From the NCBI RefSeq assembly GCF_001570545.1, contig NZ_BBXD01000023.1:155683-219682 (forward strand): a DNA stretch of 64,000 bases, written 5' to 3'. This stretch comes from Herbidospora mongoliensis. Its GTDB lineage: Bacteria > Actinomycetota > Actinomycetes > Streptosporangiales > Streptosporangiaceae. Of the stretch, positions 17,809 to 25,611 are shown in pieces. The notes beneath the pieces are model-generated. The model did no database searches and had not been told where the DNA came from. It saw nothing but the letters and a program-made list of their open reading frames with translations. The first letter of the stretch is position 1, and each line of letters starts with the position of its first letter. A program made the position numbers and the translations under genes.

Positions 17809-18204
17809 TCATCTCTCTTTCGGTGCGGAGTACCACTTCATGCGCTCCAGGCCCGTCACCGTGATCTGGTCGATCAGGCGCTGGGTAATGAGCTTTCGGG
17901 GGACAGGAACGTGAAGGCCAGCGGAGGTGAGGGTGTAGAACACCTCGTCGACCCCGATGTCCTCTCGGCTCAGCACTAGCCCGCCGAAGGGTTTGTCTGC
18001 CGGGAACTCACGCGCTTCCATGGCGTTCTGCGCTGGCCCGCCGATGACGTTAAAGCGAGCGGCGAGACGCTCGTCGATCTCCTCGCCGTTCACAAGCCAC
18101 GTGGAGCAGCATGGCCGGTCGATGACGATAGGGAGGCCATTCCTCAGGAGAGTCGGGGCGACTGGCTCGAAAATCATGCGACGACGGCGGCGGCTTGAAT
18201 CCAT
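17809..18204 (-). CDS. Unknown prophage protein upstream of int
   Basis: 131 residues from ATG 18204, with GGGAAG upstream; a longer frame to 18276 would run into the operator-like sequence. Starts with a basic block (DSSRRRRRM), then compact mixed sequence with a Cys pair (DRPCCSTWLV) and a C-terminal stretch LITQRLIDQITVTGLERMKW. Ends 12 bases before the integrase ATG, so probably co-transcribed. Too large and not basic enough to call an excisionase. Function unknown. Confidence 0.5.
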   Translation of the reverse strand: MDSSRRRRRMIFEPVAPTLLRNGLPIVIDRPCCSTWLVNGEEIDERLAARFNVIGGPAQNAMEAREFPADKPFGGLVLSREDIGVDEVFYTLTSAGLHVPVPRKLITQRLIDQITVTGLERMKWYSAPKER

Positions 18205-18227
18205 GCCGGACTTCCCTTGGTTGGTCC

Positions 18228-18240
18228 GTACGTACCTACA
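18228..18240 (+). promoter_or_regulatory. Operator-like 13-mer before the int operon
   Basis: GTACGTACCTACA, present in reverse complement at 59117-59129 between the two GntR-type genes. It lies 24 bases upstream of the 17809-18204 gene start and includes the palindrome GTACGTAC. It may let a GntR regulator control integrase expression. Confidence 0.4.
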
Positions 18241-18376
18241 ACGCGCCCCACTCGCGTCCGCGTATTCCAACACCATTTGGGCGATTCGTCACGTAGTGAC
18301 CCCCCTTTGGAACGGGACACAAAAGGGGTGATTGGGACATTCGGTTACACAGATGTCACCAAAGGGTCAGTAGTGA

Positions 18377-18826
18377 CTAATGATCTCCATGGTGGTGATG
18401 GCGCTGGTCAAGGTCTCGCGCCATCTGCTCGGCCCATCGGCGGACAGTTTCCTTGTCCTCCTCTGGGAGTCCTGCCGGAACCATGAAGGTGACTTGCGTC
18501 TCGCCCGACCCGCGTGTCTCGACGGTCGGCTTCGCGATCTCGGCCAGGATCTCCGCAGCGTCTCCCCGGTCGACTCCATGCAGGTCGTTAGGCGTCAATC
18601 CGAGGACGTCGGCCATGTGGGCCAAGATCATTGCCGACGGAGAAAACTCGTTGGGCTCGGCGTCCCGACCGACGGTCTTGTAGCCACGCTCAGTGTTGCC
18701 CCAGGTGGCCTCGCCCACCCCGGCGCGCTTCGCCGCCTCGGCTACGGATAGCCGGGGCTTGACGCTCAGACGCACGCGCCGGATGAGGGCGCCTTCCGGA
18801 GTAGGAGACGGCAGGTCCCTCGCCAT
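18377..18826 (-). CDS. XRE-family repressor (probable immunity repressor)
   Basis: 149 residues. Helix-turn-helix domain in the first 85 residues: LIRRVRLSVKPRLSVAEAAK, then RAGVGEATWGNTERGYKTVG and LAHMADVLGLTPNDLHGVD. The C-terminal half is acidic and helical with a His-rich end (QRHHHHGDH). No peptidase domain of the LexA/CI type is visible, so induction would need another mechanism. Divergent from a small Cro-like gene with 178 bases between, the usual lysis-lysogeny switch arrangement. Confidence 0.75.
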   Translation of the reverse strand: MARDLPSPTPEGALIRRVRLSVKPRLSVAEAAKRAGVGEATWGNTERGYKTVGRDAEPNEFSPSAMILAHMADVLGLTPNDLHGVDRGDAAEILAEIAKPTVETRGSGETQVTFMVPAGLPEEDKETVRRWAEQMARDLDQRHHHHGDH

Positions 18827-18862
18827 GGTTGCCCCGTCGCTCCTCGCGATGAAGAAAAGTAC

Positions 18863-18881
18863 AGCTAAGTGTAGCTAAGTG
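18863..18881. promoter_or_regulatory. Tandem operator repeats in the repressor/Cro region
   Basis: AGCTAAGTG occurs at 18863-18871 and 18873-18881, a 10-bp period, between the two divergent HTH genes and about 40 bases before the repressor ATG. Further on (about 18940-18990) there is an imperfect inverted pair, GAGAAGAAGAGGATAGATC and GACAGATCCTTTTCTCTC, just before the Cro-like gene. Both are candidate repressor/Cro sites. Confidence 0.5.
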
Positions 18882-19004
18882 CAGTGCTCAGCGTGGCCGA
18901 CCTTGGCGTACATAGGCAAGTGATCAGAGGGTTGGAGATCATAGAGAAGAAGAGGATAGATCTATGACTAGACAGATCCTTTTCTCTCCTTTACTTTTCT
19001 TCCC

Positions 19005-19226
19005 ATGACAGCAACTCAGCCCACGCGAGCAACGCTCCACAAGCACGGGGAGCTGAAGCGACGTCGCGTCCTCGCCGGCCTCGACCAGGAGGAGATGGCC
19101 AAGCGGGCTCGCATCAGCTGGCCCTACTTGTCCTTGCTCGAATCGGGCAAGCGCTCGCCGAGCGTCAAGGTGCTGCACCGGCTCGCCGCAGCACTGGACT
19201 GCCCGGTTGAGGACCTCCTGGCATGA
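19005..19226 (+). CDS. Small XRE-family regulator (Cro-like)
   Basis: 73 residues, almost all a helix-turn-helix domain: GELKRRRVLAGLDQEEMAKR, then ARISWPYLSLLESGKRSPSV and KVLHRLAAALDCPVEDLLA. It is the first gene of the rightward early operon and divergent from the repressor, so it probably acts as Cro. Its stop overlaps the next start by ATGA. Confidence 0.8.
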   Translation: MTATQPTRATLHKHGELKRRRVLAGLDQEEMAKRARISWPYLSLLESGKRSPSVKVLHRLAAALDCPVEDLLA

Positions 19227-19564
19227 GCACCGCGGCGGCCGAGGAGGCAGTGGTACCGCGCGTCTACACGAACGAAGAAGCGGCGCGGCTCATCGACCCT
19301 GACCTCAAGGTCGTCCGCCCCTCTACCCTCGCCCGCCTCGCCCGGCTCGGCTTGGTCGACCACACCCGCAACGGCCGCAAGGTCGGCTGGACAGTGCCTC
19401 AGATCGCCGGCGCGGTTGCCTACCTGGCGACCGAGCGCGGCGGGTCACCGGCCCCGACCGCCGCGACGCGTACCCGCGAAGTTCCCCCGCCGCCCAAGAA
19501 ACGCGGCGATCTCGTCTCCCTGACATCTAGGCCTGGCCGCCGCTACGGCGAGACCTACAGCTGA
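19223..19564 (+). CDS. Winged-helix / MerR-like DNA-binding protein
   Basis: 113 residues. RVYTNEEAARLIDPDLKVVR followed by PSTLARLARLGLVDHTRNGR and WTVPQIAGAVAYL matches the winged-helix domains found in excisionases and phage early regulators. The C-terminus is Pro/Arg-rich and unstructured. Coupled to the Cro-like gene by a 4-base overlap. It could be the excisionase or an early activator. Confidence 0.6.
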   Translation: MSTAAAEEAVVPRVYTNEEAARLIDPDLKVVRPSTLARLARLGLVDHTRNGRKVGWTVPQIAGAVAYLATERGGSPAPTAATRTREVPPPPKKRGDLVSLTSRPGRRYGETYS

Positions 19565-19574
19565 ACGGAGCACC

Positions 19575-20141
19575 ATGACCACCCCTGACCCTGAACCGAT
19601 CATGACCCCCGGCCACGTGCTGCGGGACGCCGTCACCCTGATCGAGCTGAAGGGCTACAACAAGGACCTGCCGCGCGGCTTCCGGCCGGACAAGGGCCTC
19701 ACCGTCGTCGGCGCGGTCCGCCTGGCCGCCGGCCAGAACGCGATCGGCGACGAGCCGCACAACGAGCTGGCGATGTCCGCGCTGCGGTGCCTGGCCATGG
19801 GCCTGCGCTACGTCAGCCGCGACTTCTGGGACGACAACAACAACGGCATGCTCCCGGCCGACTTCGTCCCCCACATCGCGAACTGGTCTCGCGGTCTGAC
19901 GCCGGAGCACGTGGCCGAGGCGCTGAACCTGGCCGCCCGGCACGACGACGAGCGCCGTGCCCGCGAGGACGCGATGCTCGCCAAGGAGATCAAGCACCTG
20001 GACTCCATGTCGCTGGAGGACCTCCGGGCCGAGCTCGCCGGGTCCGCGCCGCGCCCCAACGACACCGAGTGGGACATCCGCTACCGCGAGGTCCTGACGG
20101 CCAAGCTCGCCGAGCGGGAACGCTCCCAGGACCCGGCATGA
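19575..20141 (+). CDS. DUF6197-like early phage protein
   Basis: 188 residues. VLRDAVTLIELKGYNKDLPR, the GAVRLAAGQNAI core and the ending IANWSRGLTPEHVAEALNLA resemble the DUF6197 family common in actinobacterial phages and mobile elements. The rest is an acidic helical tail (DDERRAREDAMLAKEIKHLD). No enzymatic motif. GGAG lies upstream of the ATG, and the stop overlaps the next start. Confidence 0.5.
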   Translation: MTTPDPEPIMTPGHVLRDAVTLIELKGYNKDLPRGFRPDKGLTVVGAVRLAAGQNAIGDEPHNELAMSALRCLAMGLRYVSRDFWDDNNNGMLPADFVPHIANWSRGLTPEHVAEALNLAARHDDERRAREDAMLAKEIKHLDSMSLEDLRAELAGSAPRPNDTEWDIRYREVLTAKLAERERSQDPA

Positions 20142-20513
20142 CCGGCATCCCCTCGGCTCAGGAAGTCCCGGTCGACCTGTCCGACGGGCAGCCCGTCGAC
20201 GGCCTGCCGCCGGGCGCGGACGGCGATCGTTTCTACTCGATCGACTTCCCGGTCGGCGAGACGGCCACGGGCCACGGGCCGCGTGCTGATCCGGATCGGC
20301 GGCGAGGTCGACCCGGTGCTCATCATGATCGACCACCCGGTGCTCAAGAAGTGGTTCCTCGCGCCGCGCGAGGTCGCCTGGGCGATGTTCGCCGGTCTGT
20401 CCGACGGCCTCATGACCGAGGCCGACGCCGTGCCCGACTGGGCCGTCCGGACCGTGATCCCCCGGGACGCCAGCGGCCACCCCTACCCGGGCATGCCCCC
20501 GCTCCCGCTCTGA
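20138..20513 (+). pseudogene. Early phage gene broken by a 7-bp tandem duplication
   Basis: ATG 20138 opens TGIPSAQEVPVDLSDGQPVD and runs well to FPVGETATG. CCACGGG then occurs twice in tandem (20265-20271, 20272-20278) and throws the frame off. Removing one copy restores a continuous protein, ETATGRVLIRIGGEVDPVLI, then HPVLKKWFLAPREVAWAMFA, ending at TGA 20511-20513 (about 122 residues). The intact ancestor would be a small acidic protein of unknown function. Confidence 0.7.
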
Positions 20514-20528
20514 CCCCCGACATGACGA

Positions 20529-20557
20529 GGTCCCTCGGCGGTGCGCGCCGAGGGACC
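20529..20557. terminator. Perfect 12-bp hairpin after the broken gene
   Basis: GGTCCCTCGGCG (20529-20540) and CGCCGAGGGACC (20546-20557) with a 5-base loop GTGCG. No U-run follows, so it may be a weak terminator, an RNA-processing or stabilising hairpin, or a protein site in the early operon. Confidence 0.4.
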
Positions 20558-20583
20558 CGACAAGCCCTCAAGGACTACAGAAG

Positions 20584-20829
20584 ATGATGATCAAGCGTAG
20601 CGGGCGGCCCAGACAGGCCAGGCCCTGCACGACGGTCGACAGATCGTCGACCTGCATGCACGACGGCCGCCCGGTCGCAGCCATCGTGCTGCACGCGGAC
20701 GACCAGGACGCCGAGCTCACCGTCACCAGCCTCGACGAGGCCGACGCCCTGGTGTCGGCCGCGCTCGCCATGCGGACCCAGCTCGCGGTCGCGCTCAACG
20801 CCAACACCCTGCACGGCGGCGACCTGTGA
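20584..20829 (+). CDS. Small early phage protein, unknown
   Basis: 81 residues from ATG 20584 (a second ATG follows directly). Basic start (KRSGRPRQARPC), then PVAAIVLHADDQDAELTVTS and an Ala-rich helix (DEADALVSAALAMRTQLAVA). Single compact domain, no motif recognised. The stop overlaps the next GTG. Confidence 0.5.
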   Translation: MMIKRSGRPRQARPCTTVDRSSTCMHDGRPVAAIVLHADDQDAELTVTSLDEADALVSAALAMRTQLAVALNANTLHGGDL

Positions 20830-21467
20830 ACGACCGCGAGCAGCGTATCGGCGAAGAGACCGTCCGGATGTTCGACTTCATGTCCCGCATGACCGGTGCC
20901 ATCGAGATCGGCGACTGGTCCTTCGCCCAAGACAAGCTGGAGCAGCTCTGCGAACCGCTGGAGCGACTGGCCGTGCAACTGTTCCGCAAGGACCAGCCCG
21001 CCAGCGGGGAACCGGTGCTGACGTACGTCCAGGAGCACGCGCCGCAGTACCGCATCGGCCGCGCGCTATACGGCGCCCCGGCCGAGCAGCAGAGCCCGCT
21101 GGCCCAGGCCGAGGACGCCAAGCGCCGCCGCGACCTCGGTGGTGAGGTCGCCGCACTGATGGCGGGCGAGCAGTCGCTGAAGAACGCGCCCTGGTATCCG
21201 CTCAAGCCGGGCGACATCGTGCACATCCGATACGACGCGATCGACGACGTCATGCCGGCCTTCGGCGAGACGTACGCGATCGAGGCCGGGTCGAGCGACG
21301 GCTTCCTCAACATGCGGCTGATGGTCCGCTCCGGCGACTTCGACCCCGGCACCGATCTGACCGTGGCCGATGACCCCGACCCGCTGATGGACGCGTGGTT
21401 GGAGGGCGGCCCGCACATCATCACCATCGTCCGCGACGGTGTCGTCGTTCACGGTGGCAACCGCTGA
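20826..21467 (+). CDS. Unknown early phage protein
   Basis: 213 residues from GTG 20826. An N-terminal helical part (REQRIGEETVRMFDFMSRMT) is followed by a proline-poor acidic middle and a C-terminal beta-rich domain (WYPLKPGDIVHIRYDAIDDV ... MRLMVRSGDFDPGTDL) that looks like an SH3- or OB-like barrel. No catalytic motif. Chained to both neighbours by overlapping stops and starts. Confidence 0.5.
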   Translation: MNDREQRIGEETVRMFDFMSRMTGAIEIGDWSFAQDKLEQLCEPLERLAVQLFRKDQPASGEPVLTYVQEHAPQYRIGRALYGAPAEQQSPLAQAEDAKRRRDLGGEVAALMAGEQSLKNAPWYPLKPGDIVHIRYDAIDDVMPAFGETYAIEAGSSDGFLNMRLMVRSGDFDPGTDLTVADDPDPLMDAWLEGGPHIITIVRDGVVVHGGNR

Positions 21468-21724
21468 TGGCGCGGACCTGGACCCTCACGACGATCAGGG
21501 ACCCGCGCGTCGGGGAGATCCGCCTCGAACCCGTAGGTGGACGCGGCCTGAACCTGCAGCTGTGCGACGGTGCCCACACCATCGCGATCGAGCTCGGCGC
21601 CAAGACGGCCGACCGGGCAGCCGACGCCGAGGCGATGGACTGGCTCGCCGACGTCGCCCGACAGGCCGCCGCACGCCTGCGCTCTTTCCAGCCGCCCAAG
21701 GACGCTCCCGGGAGTCGGCTGTGA
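21467..21724 (+). CDS. Small unknown early phage protein
   Basis: 85 residues from the ATG overlapping the previous stop (TGATGG). Beta-rich start (RTWTLTTIRDPRVGEIRLEP), then NLQLCDGAHTIAIELGAKTA and a helical end. The frame extends further upstream only as a shadow. No family recognised. Confidence 0.45.
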   Translation: MARTWTLTTIRDPRVGEIRLEPVGGRGLNLQLCDGAHTIAIELGAKTADRAADAEAMDWLADVARQAAARLRSFQPPKDAPGSRL

Positions 21725-22326
21725 GCGTGGCGCGGGACTACTTCCTTGAGACGGTCGGGCACGGGCCCGGCTGCAAGGCCGCCGGTTGGGTTCTCCAGAC
21801 CGACGAGATGACGCTGTTCGGCTCCCGGGGGCTCACCATCCGGGCCGTCTGCCCGCTCCCCGCCGGCTGCGGAGCCTTCGAGGAGTGGCGCATCGGCGCG
21901 GCCACGTCCCTCACCGACGACGGCCCATGGGCGTACCGGTCCGGCTTGGTGGCGGAGATCGGCTTCGGCACCGCCCCGGTCAAGGTCGGTGACGCCTGGC
22001 TGCACGCGGGCCCGCTGCTAATCCCCCGGTTCGAGAAGGAGCCCGATTACTGGCTCGTCTCGCGCTCTCGGGAGTGGCCCATGTCGTGGTCGGACGTCAT
22101 CGGCATGGTCTCCATGGCGCGGAACAAGGGCGGCCAGGTGAAGTCCCGGTGGATCGCCGCCACCAACTTCAGGCCCACCAGCCGGAACGGCATGGCGCCG
22201 ACCGCCAACACCGAGACCCAGACCAGCCGTACCGCCGCCGTGCGGTGGGTGCTGGCCACCCACACCCCTCAGTCTCCGGCCGCTCCGCACGCGGCCGGTT
22301 CCACCGCACCCTCGGAGAGTTCATGA
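21721..22326 (+). CDS. Unknown early phage protein
   Basis: 201 residues from GTG 21721, overlapping the previous stop. ARDYFLETVGHGPGCKAAGW, a short Cys pair (RAVCPLPAGCGAF), then WRIGAATSLTDDGPWAYRSG. The C-terminal third is Thr/Ser/Ala-rich and probably disordered. No domain recognised. Confidence 0.45.
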   Translation: MSVARDYFLETVGHGPGCKAAGWVLQTDEMTLFGSRGLTIRAVCPLPAGCGAFEEWRIGAATSLTDDGPWAYRSGLVAEIGFGTAPVKVGDAWLHAGPLLIPRFEKEPDYWLVSRSREWPMSWSDVIGMVSMARNKGGQVKSRWIAATNFRPTSRNGMAPTANTETQTSRTAAVRWVLATHTPQSPAAPHAAGSTAPSESS

Positions 22327-22793
22327 GCGTCTTCGCCGAAACCACATTCACCCCGCTCAGGTCCGCCGTCCCCGGCGGCATCCACAACGTCATGGGGCAG
22401 CCGCCCTCCGTGGCCATCGCGTTCAACGACCGTCAGCGCCTCTGGTTCGAGGACCCCGCCGACCTGGACGCCCTGATCGCCGCCGCTGAGATCCAGCGGG
22501 AGCAGCTCACCCGCATGATCGGCGGGCCGTCCATGCCGGCCCCGGCCCCCGTGCCGTCCGGACAGGGGCCCGAGCCGGTGACCGCTCCCGCCACCGGCGC
22601 GCACGCCTCGCCGCATGAGCAGCGCCTGGACGGACCCGACCTGGCTCGGACGACGCTGGCGCAGGCGATGGGGGTCCGGCCGGGCCAGCCCCAGGTGCAC
22701 CAGCCCGACCCGCCGCTCGGCCGCTCGTTCGTCGCCCACGGAGCGGGGTTCGCGGCCGTCGGGCAGGCCGCGGGCCCTCATCAGCCGAGGTGA
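22323..22793 (+). CDS. Unknown early phage protein
   Basis: 156 residues from the ATG overlapping the previous stop (ATGA). The first 70 residues look folded (VFAETTFTPLRSAVPGGIHN; DRQRLWFEDPADLDALIAAA), with the remainder Pro/Gln/His-rich and disordered. No motif recognised. Confidence 0.4.
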   Translation: MSVFAETTFTPLRSAVPGGIHNVMGQPPSVAIAFNDRQRLWFEDPADLDALIAAAEIQREQLTRMIGGPSMPAPAPVPSGQGPEPVTAPATGAHASPHEQRLDGPDLARTTLAQAMGVRPGQPQVHQPDPPLGRSFVAHGAGFAAVGQAAGPHQPR

Positions 22794-22921
22794 CATCCCG
22801 GCGTCGTCACCTCGGCCGCCATCCCCAGCGTCACCGCCGGTCCTTCCTCAGCGTCGTCCGCGCCGTGGTCCACAACCTCGGTCTGCTGGCCGCACTGGTG
22901 ATCCCGGCCCGCTGGGAGTAG
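22790..22921 (+). CDS. 43-residue basic membrane peptide
   Basis: GTG 22790 overlaps the previous stop (GTGA). The peptide starts TSRRRHLGRHPQRHRRSFLS and ends with a hydrophobic stretch (VVHNLGLLAALVIPA) and RWE. The tight overlap and the basic-then-hydrophobic design suggest a real small membrane protein. Confidence 0.4.
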   Translation: MTSRRRHLGRHPQRHRRSFLSVVRAVVHNLGLLAALVIPARWE

Positions 22922-22932
22922 CCCCCTGAGTT

Positions 22933-23006
22933 CCCGGGTCCCGCTGTGGGGGCGGGGCCCGGGTACGCGCGGGGCCGCCCTGTCACAGGACCGGGGGCGG
23001 CCCCGC
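22933..23006 (+). terminator. Two consecutive GC-rich hairpins
   Basis: First: CCCGGGTCCCGC (22933-22944) with GCGGGGCCCGGG (22952-22963), one wobble. Second: GCGGGGCCGCCC (22969-22980) with GGGCGGCCCCGC (22995-23006), perfect. They fill most of the only sizeable gap in this operon (22922-23063). No U-run follows, but paired strong stems in a gap are likely to attenuate or terminate transcription. Confidence 0.45.
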
Positions 23007-23063
23007 CTCACCCTCATGCAGCCCAGGCACATTCACATCTGAACGGAGAGGTCGCACCCTCTG

Positions 23064-23864
23064 ATGACCATCTTGTTCCACCTCCCCCTCCCCGCACCCA
23101 CCGTGCCCGAGGGGGCCACGCCCTGCGGCGGATGCTCGGGTACGGGCCTGACCGGCGTGCGGTTCAGCATGCCGATCGACGCCGACGACGAGACCCGCGC
23201 GGTTCTGCTCGACGAGATCTGCCCCGCCTGCCGAGGCTGTGGCGCTTCCACGCACCAGCACTGCCCGCGAGAGGCCCACGCCTGGTCCTTCGACCACGAA
23301 GACGAGTTCGACGACTCCGACGAGGACGAGGACGAGGGCCAGGGCGACGAGGACGAGGGCGACGGCGCCCTGGCCTGCCCGTCGTGCGGCGGCCGCGGCT
23401 GGTGGCTCATGACCGGCTGGAGCGGCGAGCCGCCGGACACGACCCACTACCTGCGGACGCCGTGCGGCTGCTCGGAGGAGCGCATGGTCCAGGTCCCGGC
23501 CGACACCGAAGCGAGCACCATCACGACCACCGTGGCCGCGCAGGTCGCCGACTGGGCCGCCGGCACCGAGCCCGACACGTCGACCGCCGGCCACCAGGAG
23601 CGGCACCCGCTCGCGGGCAGCACGGTCATCCTGCATGGCACCGGCACCGAGTTCGAGGTCGAAGACTGGTGGGACCACCTGGCCGGGGAGTCGTGGCAGG
23701 ACAGCTTCAACCCCGTCGCGATTGCCTACCAGGCACGCGCGGCCACCAGCGGTCTGCCCGAGGACAACGAGGTCATCTACGGCAAGGTCAACCACCAGGG
23801 CCTGTTGATCCACGAGAGCGAGATCAACTGGCAGCGCGGCGCCACCGACCCGTCCGAGACCTGA
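23064..23864 (+). CDS. CxxCxG zinc-motif protein, unknown function
   Basis: 266 residues. Three DnaJ-like zinc motifs: CGGCSGTG (about 21-28), CPACRGCG (about 53-60) and CPSCGGRG (about 105-112), with a strongly acidic low-complexity stretch (DEFDDSDEDEDEGQGDEDEG) between the second and third. The C-terminal 130 residues look globular (EFEVEDWWDHLAGESWQDSF). It may bind zinc and a nucleic acid or protein partner. No J domain. Confidence 0.55.
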   Translation: MTILFHLPLPAPTVPEGATPCGGCSGTGLTGVRFSMPIDADDETRAVLLDEICPACRGCGASTHQHCPREAHAWSFDHEDEFDDSDEDEDEGQGDEDEGDGALACPSCGGRGWWLMTGWSGEPPDTTHYLRTPCGCSEERMVQVPADTEASTITTTVAAQVADWAAGTEPDTSTAGHQERHPLAGSTVILHGTGTEFEVEDWWDHLAGESWQDSFNPVAIAYQARAATSGLPEDNEVIYGKVNHQGLLIHESEINWQRGATDPSET

Positions 23865-24010
23865 TGATGACGATCACCGTTGTCATCGTCGGCCTGCTCG
23901 CCGGTGTACGCCTCAACGGCCCCATGGCGTACGCCGTGGTGTTCGCGCTGGCGTGCCTGGTGGCCGGCCTTGGTGTGCTGTTCCTGACCGCGTTCGGACG
24001 GCCGTCATGA
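23864..24010 (+). CDS. Small membrane protein
   Basis: 48 residues from ATG 23864, overlapping the previous stop. Two hydrophobic stretches, TVVIVGLLAGVRL and AYAVVFALACLVAGLGVLF, separated by NGPM. The stop overlaps the next ATG. Probably a two-helix membrane peptide. Confidence 0.45.
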   Translation: MMTITVVIVGLLAGVRLNGPMAYAVVFALACLVAGLGVLFLTAFGRPS

Positions 24011-24564
24011 CGCGGACAGCTAAGCGCCCGGCTCCTGGCCGAGACCAGAGCAAGGTCTCGGCCGAGCCCCGGAAGCTCACTCGCCACGACCTGACCGTTA
24101 TGGGCGACGCGGTGAGTCGTCTGGTCCGGCGGCACATCCGCGACGAGACCGCGCCGGAGCTCGGCACGATGGGCCTGCGCCTGGTCGTCGGCATCCCGCC
24201 CGCCGGGTCGGACCACGTGATGCTGATCGCCCGGCCCGTGGACGAGGCCGGCGCCGACCCCTTCGACTACGACCGCGTCGTCAACTGGGCCGAGCAGCTC
24301 CTGGCCGCCGCAGGGTGGCTGACCACGCTCGACCCCGGCTGCCGCGCTCTGGAAGTCCGGCCCCGCCAGTTCCGGCCCATCGCCGAACTCGTCGACGCCG
24401 TAGCCGCGCGCCTCGACGAGATGGACGCCGACTGGGCCGAGCTGCCGGACCTGGCCGACATCAGCCGAGACGACGTCACGAAGCTACGCGTGCACCGGAT
24501 CGAGCGCGGCGTACGCGGCCGATTGGAGCACTGGTTACGCAGCACCGCCTCCGCCCCCCACTAG
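24007..24564 (+). CDS. Unknown early phage protein
   Basis: 185 residues from ATG 24007, overlapping the previous stop. Basic N-terminus (TRTAKRPAPGRDQSKVSAEP), then a mixed domain (LRLVVGIPPAGSDHVMLIAR; DYDRVVNWAEQLLAAAGW) and a helical C-terminus. No motif recognised. Confidence 0.45.
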   Translation: MTRTAKRPAPGRDQSKVSAEPRKLTRHDLTVMGDAVSRLVRRHIRDETAPELGTMGLRLVVGIPPAGSDHVMLIARPVDEAGADPFDYDRVVNWAEQLLAAAGWLTTLDPGCRALEVRPRQFRPIAELVDAVAARLDEMDADWAELPDLADISRDDVTKLRVHRIERGVRGRLEHWLRSTASAPH

Positions 24565-24589
24565 ATCCATAAGGAAGGCGCCGACTCCC

Positions 24590-24655
24590 ATGACCGCACG
24601 ACACCGGACCCGCACCGTCCGGTCTCACGTCCCGGCAGGTGGCCTATGGCCCTGA
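24590..24655 (+). CDS. Possible 21-residue leader peptide
   Basis: ATG 24590 to TGA 24653-24655, a basic peptide (TARHRTRTVRSHVPAGGLWP) that overlaps the start of the replication gene at 24646. Could couple translation of that gene, but the coding evidence is weak. Confidence 0.2.
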   Translation: MTARHRTRTVRSHVPAGGLWP

Positions 24656-25611
24656 CCGGGACGTTCGTGTTGGCCTTCCAACACGACACCATCGGTGCCG
24701 TCGTCCAGGCCGCCCGCGACCTCAGCGCGGCCGCGATCGGCCTGCTGGTCCGCTATCTCGCCTGCCCGCCCGCTCCCGGCAGTAGCCGGGAGGACGTGGC
24801 GGCCTCCTACCAGGTGAGCCGTAACGGACTGCGCGCCGGCAATACCGAGCTGGCCAACGCGGGCCACCTCACGCAGCACCGCCGTTCGCTTGCCCGCGGT
24901 AAGTGGCAGCACCTCATCCTGGTCACCGACCACCCCGGGGACCTGCCCGCCGAGCACGAGGCCTGGGCGCTGCTGGACGCCGCTCTGGCGGCCGAGGCGG
25001 CCGCCGATCCCGCTCACGACCCCGGTGACATCTCACCTGAGAGCGCACATGTTGCGACCTGCGGCGATGCGATGGAACACCAGGTCACAACATGTGTCGA
25101 AAAAGCGCACATAAAACCAGTTAACTACTTCCCCTCGGATCCCACAGACACCACGCCGGTCGTGGTCCGCACCGTCGCCGACCTCAAGGCCCTGTCCGCC
25201 CTCCCGCCACTACCAGCTCCCGAGGAACAGAGTCAGTTCTGGCTCACGCCCGGCCAGGTGCTCAGCCTCATGAGCCACTACCCGCCCCGGTACGGCGAGC
25301 TGGCGATGACCGTGCTGGCCCGGGCCGAGGCGCCGTGGTACCTGGCGCCCAGCGTGATGGCGCTGATGATTCAGGGCTACAGCACGGCCCACCTGGCCCG
25401 GGCGCTGGCCGGGGTGCACGAGGCCGAGCACCCGGCCGCCGTCGCCCGATGGCGCCTGGACCAGATGCTGCTGCGGCCCGAGCCCGACCACGTGCCCTGG
25501 ACCGCGCCGTCCACCGTCATCCGGGACGGCCCGCCCCCTGACCCCAAGCGCGCCGGTCGCGGCGCGGCTGAGGCCCGGGTCCACCTTCGAGCGAATGGAG
25601 TCGTTGCATGA
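24646..25611 (+). CDS. Probable phage replication initiator / DnaD-like HTH protein
   Basis: 321 residues. The N-terminal part (about 1-105) resembles a winged helix-turn-helix: GLLVRYLACPPAPGSSREDV, then ASYQVSRNGLRAGNTELANA and LARGKWQHLILVTDHP. The middle (about 125-175) is a linker whose DNA carries the repeat cluster described separately. The C-terminal domain (FWLTPGQVLSLMSHYPPRYG; MALMIQGYSTAHLARALAGV) is helical. The layout, an HTH protein with repeats inside its own gene, resembles lambda O and many phage initiators. No helicase or primase motifs. Confidence 0.55.
   Translation: MALTGTFVLAFQHDTIGAVVQAARDLSAAAIGLLVRYLACPPAPGSSREDVAASYQVSRNGLRAGNTELANAGHLTQHRRSLARGKWQHLILVTDHPGDLPAEHEAWALLDAALAAEAAADPAHDPGDISPESAHVATCGDAMEHQVTTCVEKAHIKPVNYFPSDPTDTTPVVVRTVADLKALSALPPLPAPEEQSQFWLTPGQVLSLMSHYPPRYGELAMTVLARAEAPWYLAPSVMALMIQGYSTAHLARALAGVHEAEHPAAVARWRLDQMLLRPEPDHVPWTAPSTVIRDGPPPDPKRAGRGAAEARVHLRANGVVA
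25042..25130. other. Origin-like repeat cluster inside the replication gene
   Basis: A 16-bp inverted repeat with 15 matches (25046-25061 and 25081-25096; arms contain ACATGT) is flanked by two direct copies of AGCGCACAT (25042-25050 and 25104-25112). An AT-rich stretch follows at once (AAAACCAGTTAACTACTT, 25113-25130) in very GC-rich DNA. Repeats beside an AT-rich block are the usual form of a phage replication origin. Also possibly an operator. Confidence 0.5.
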
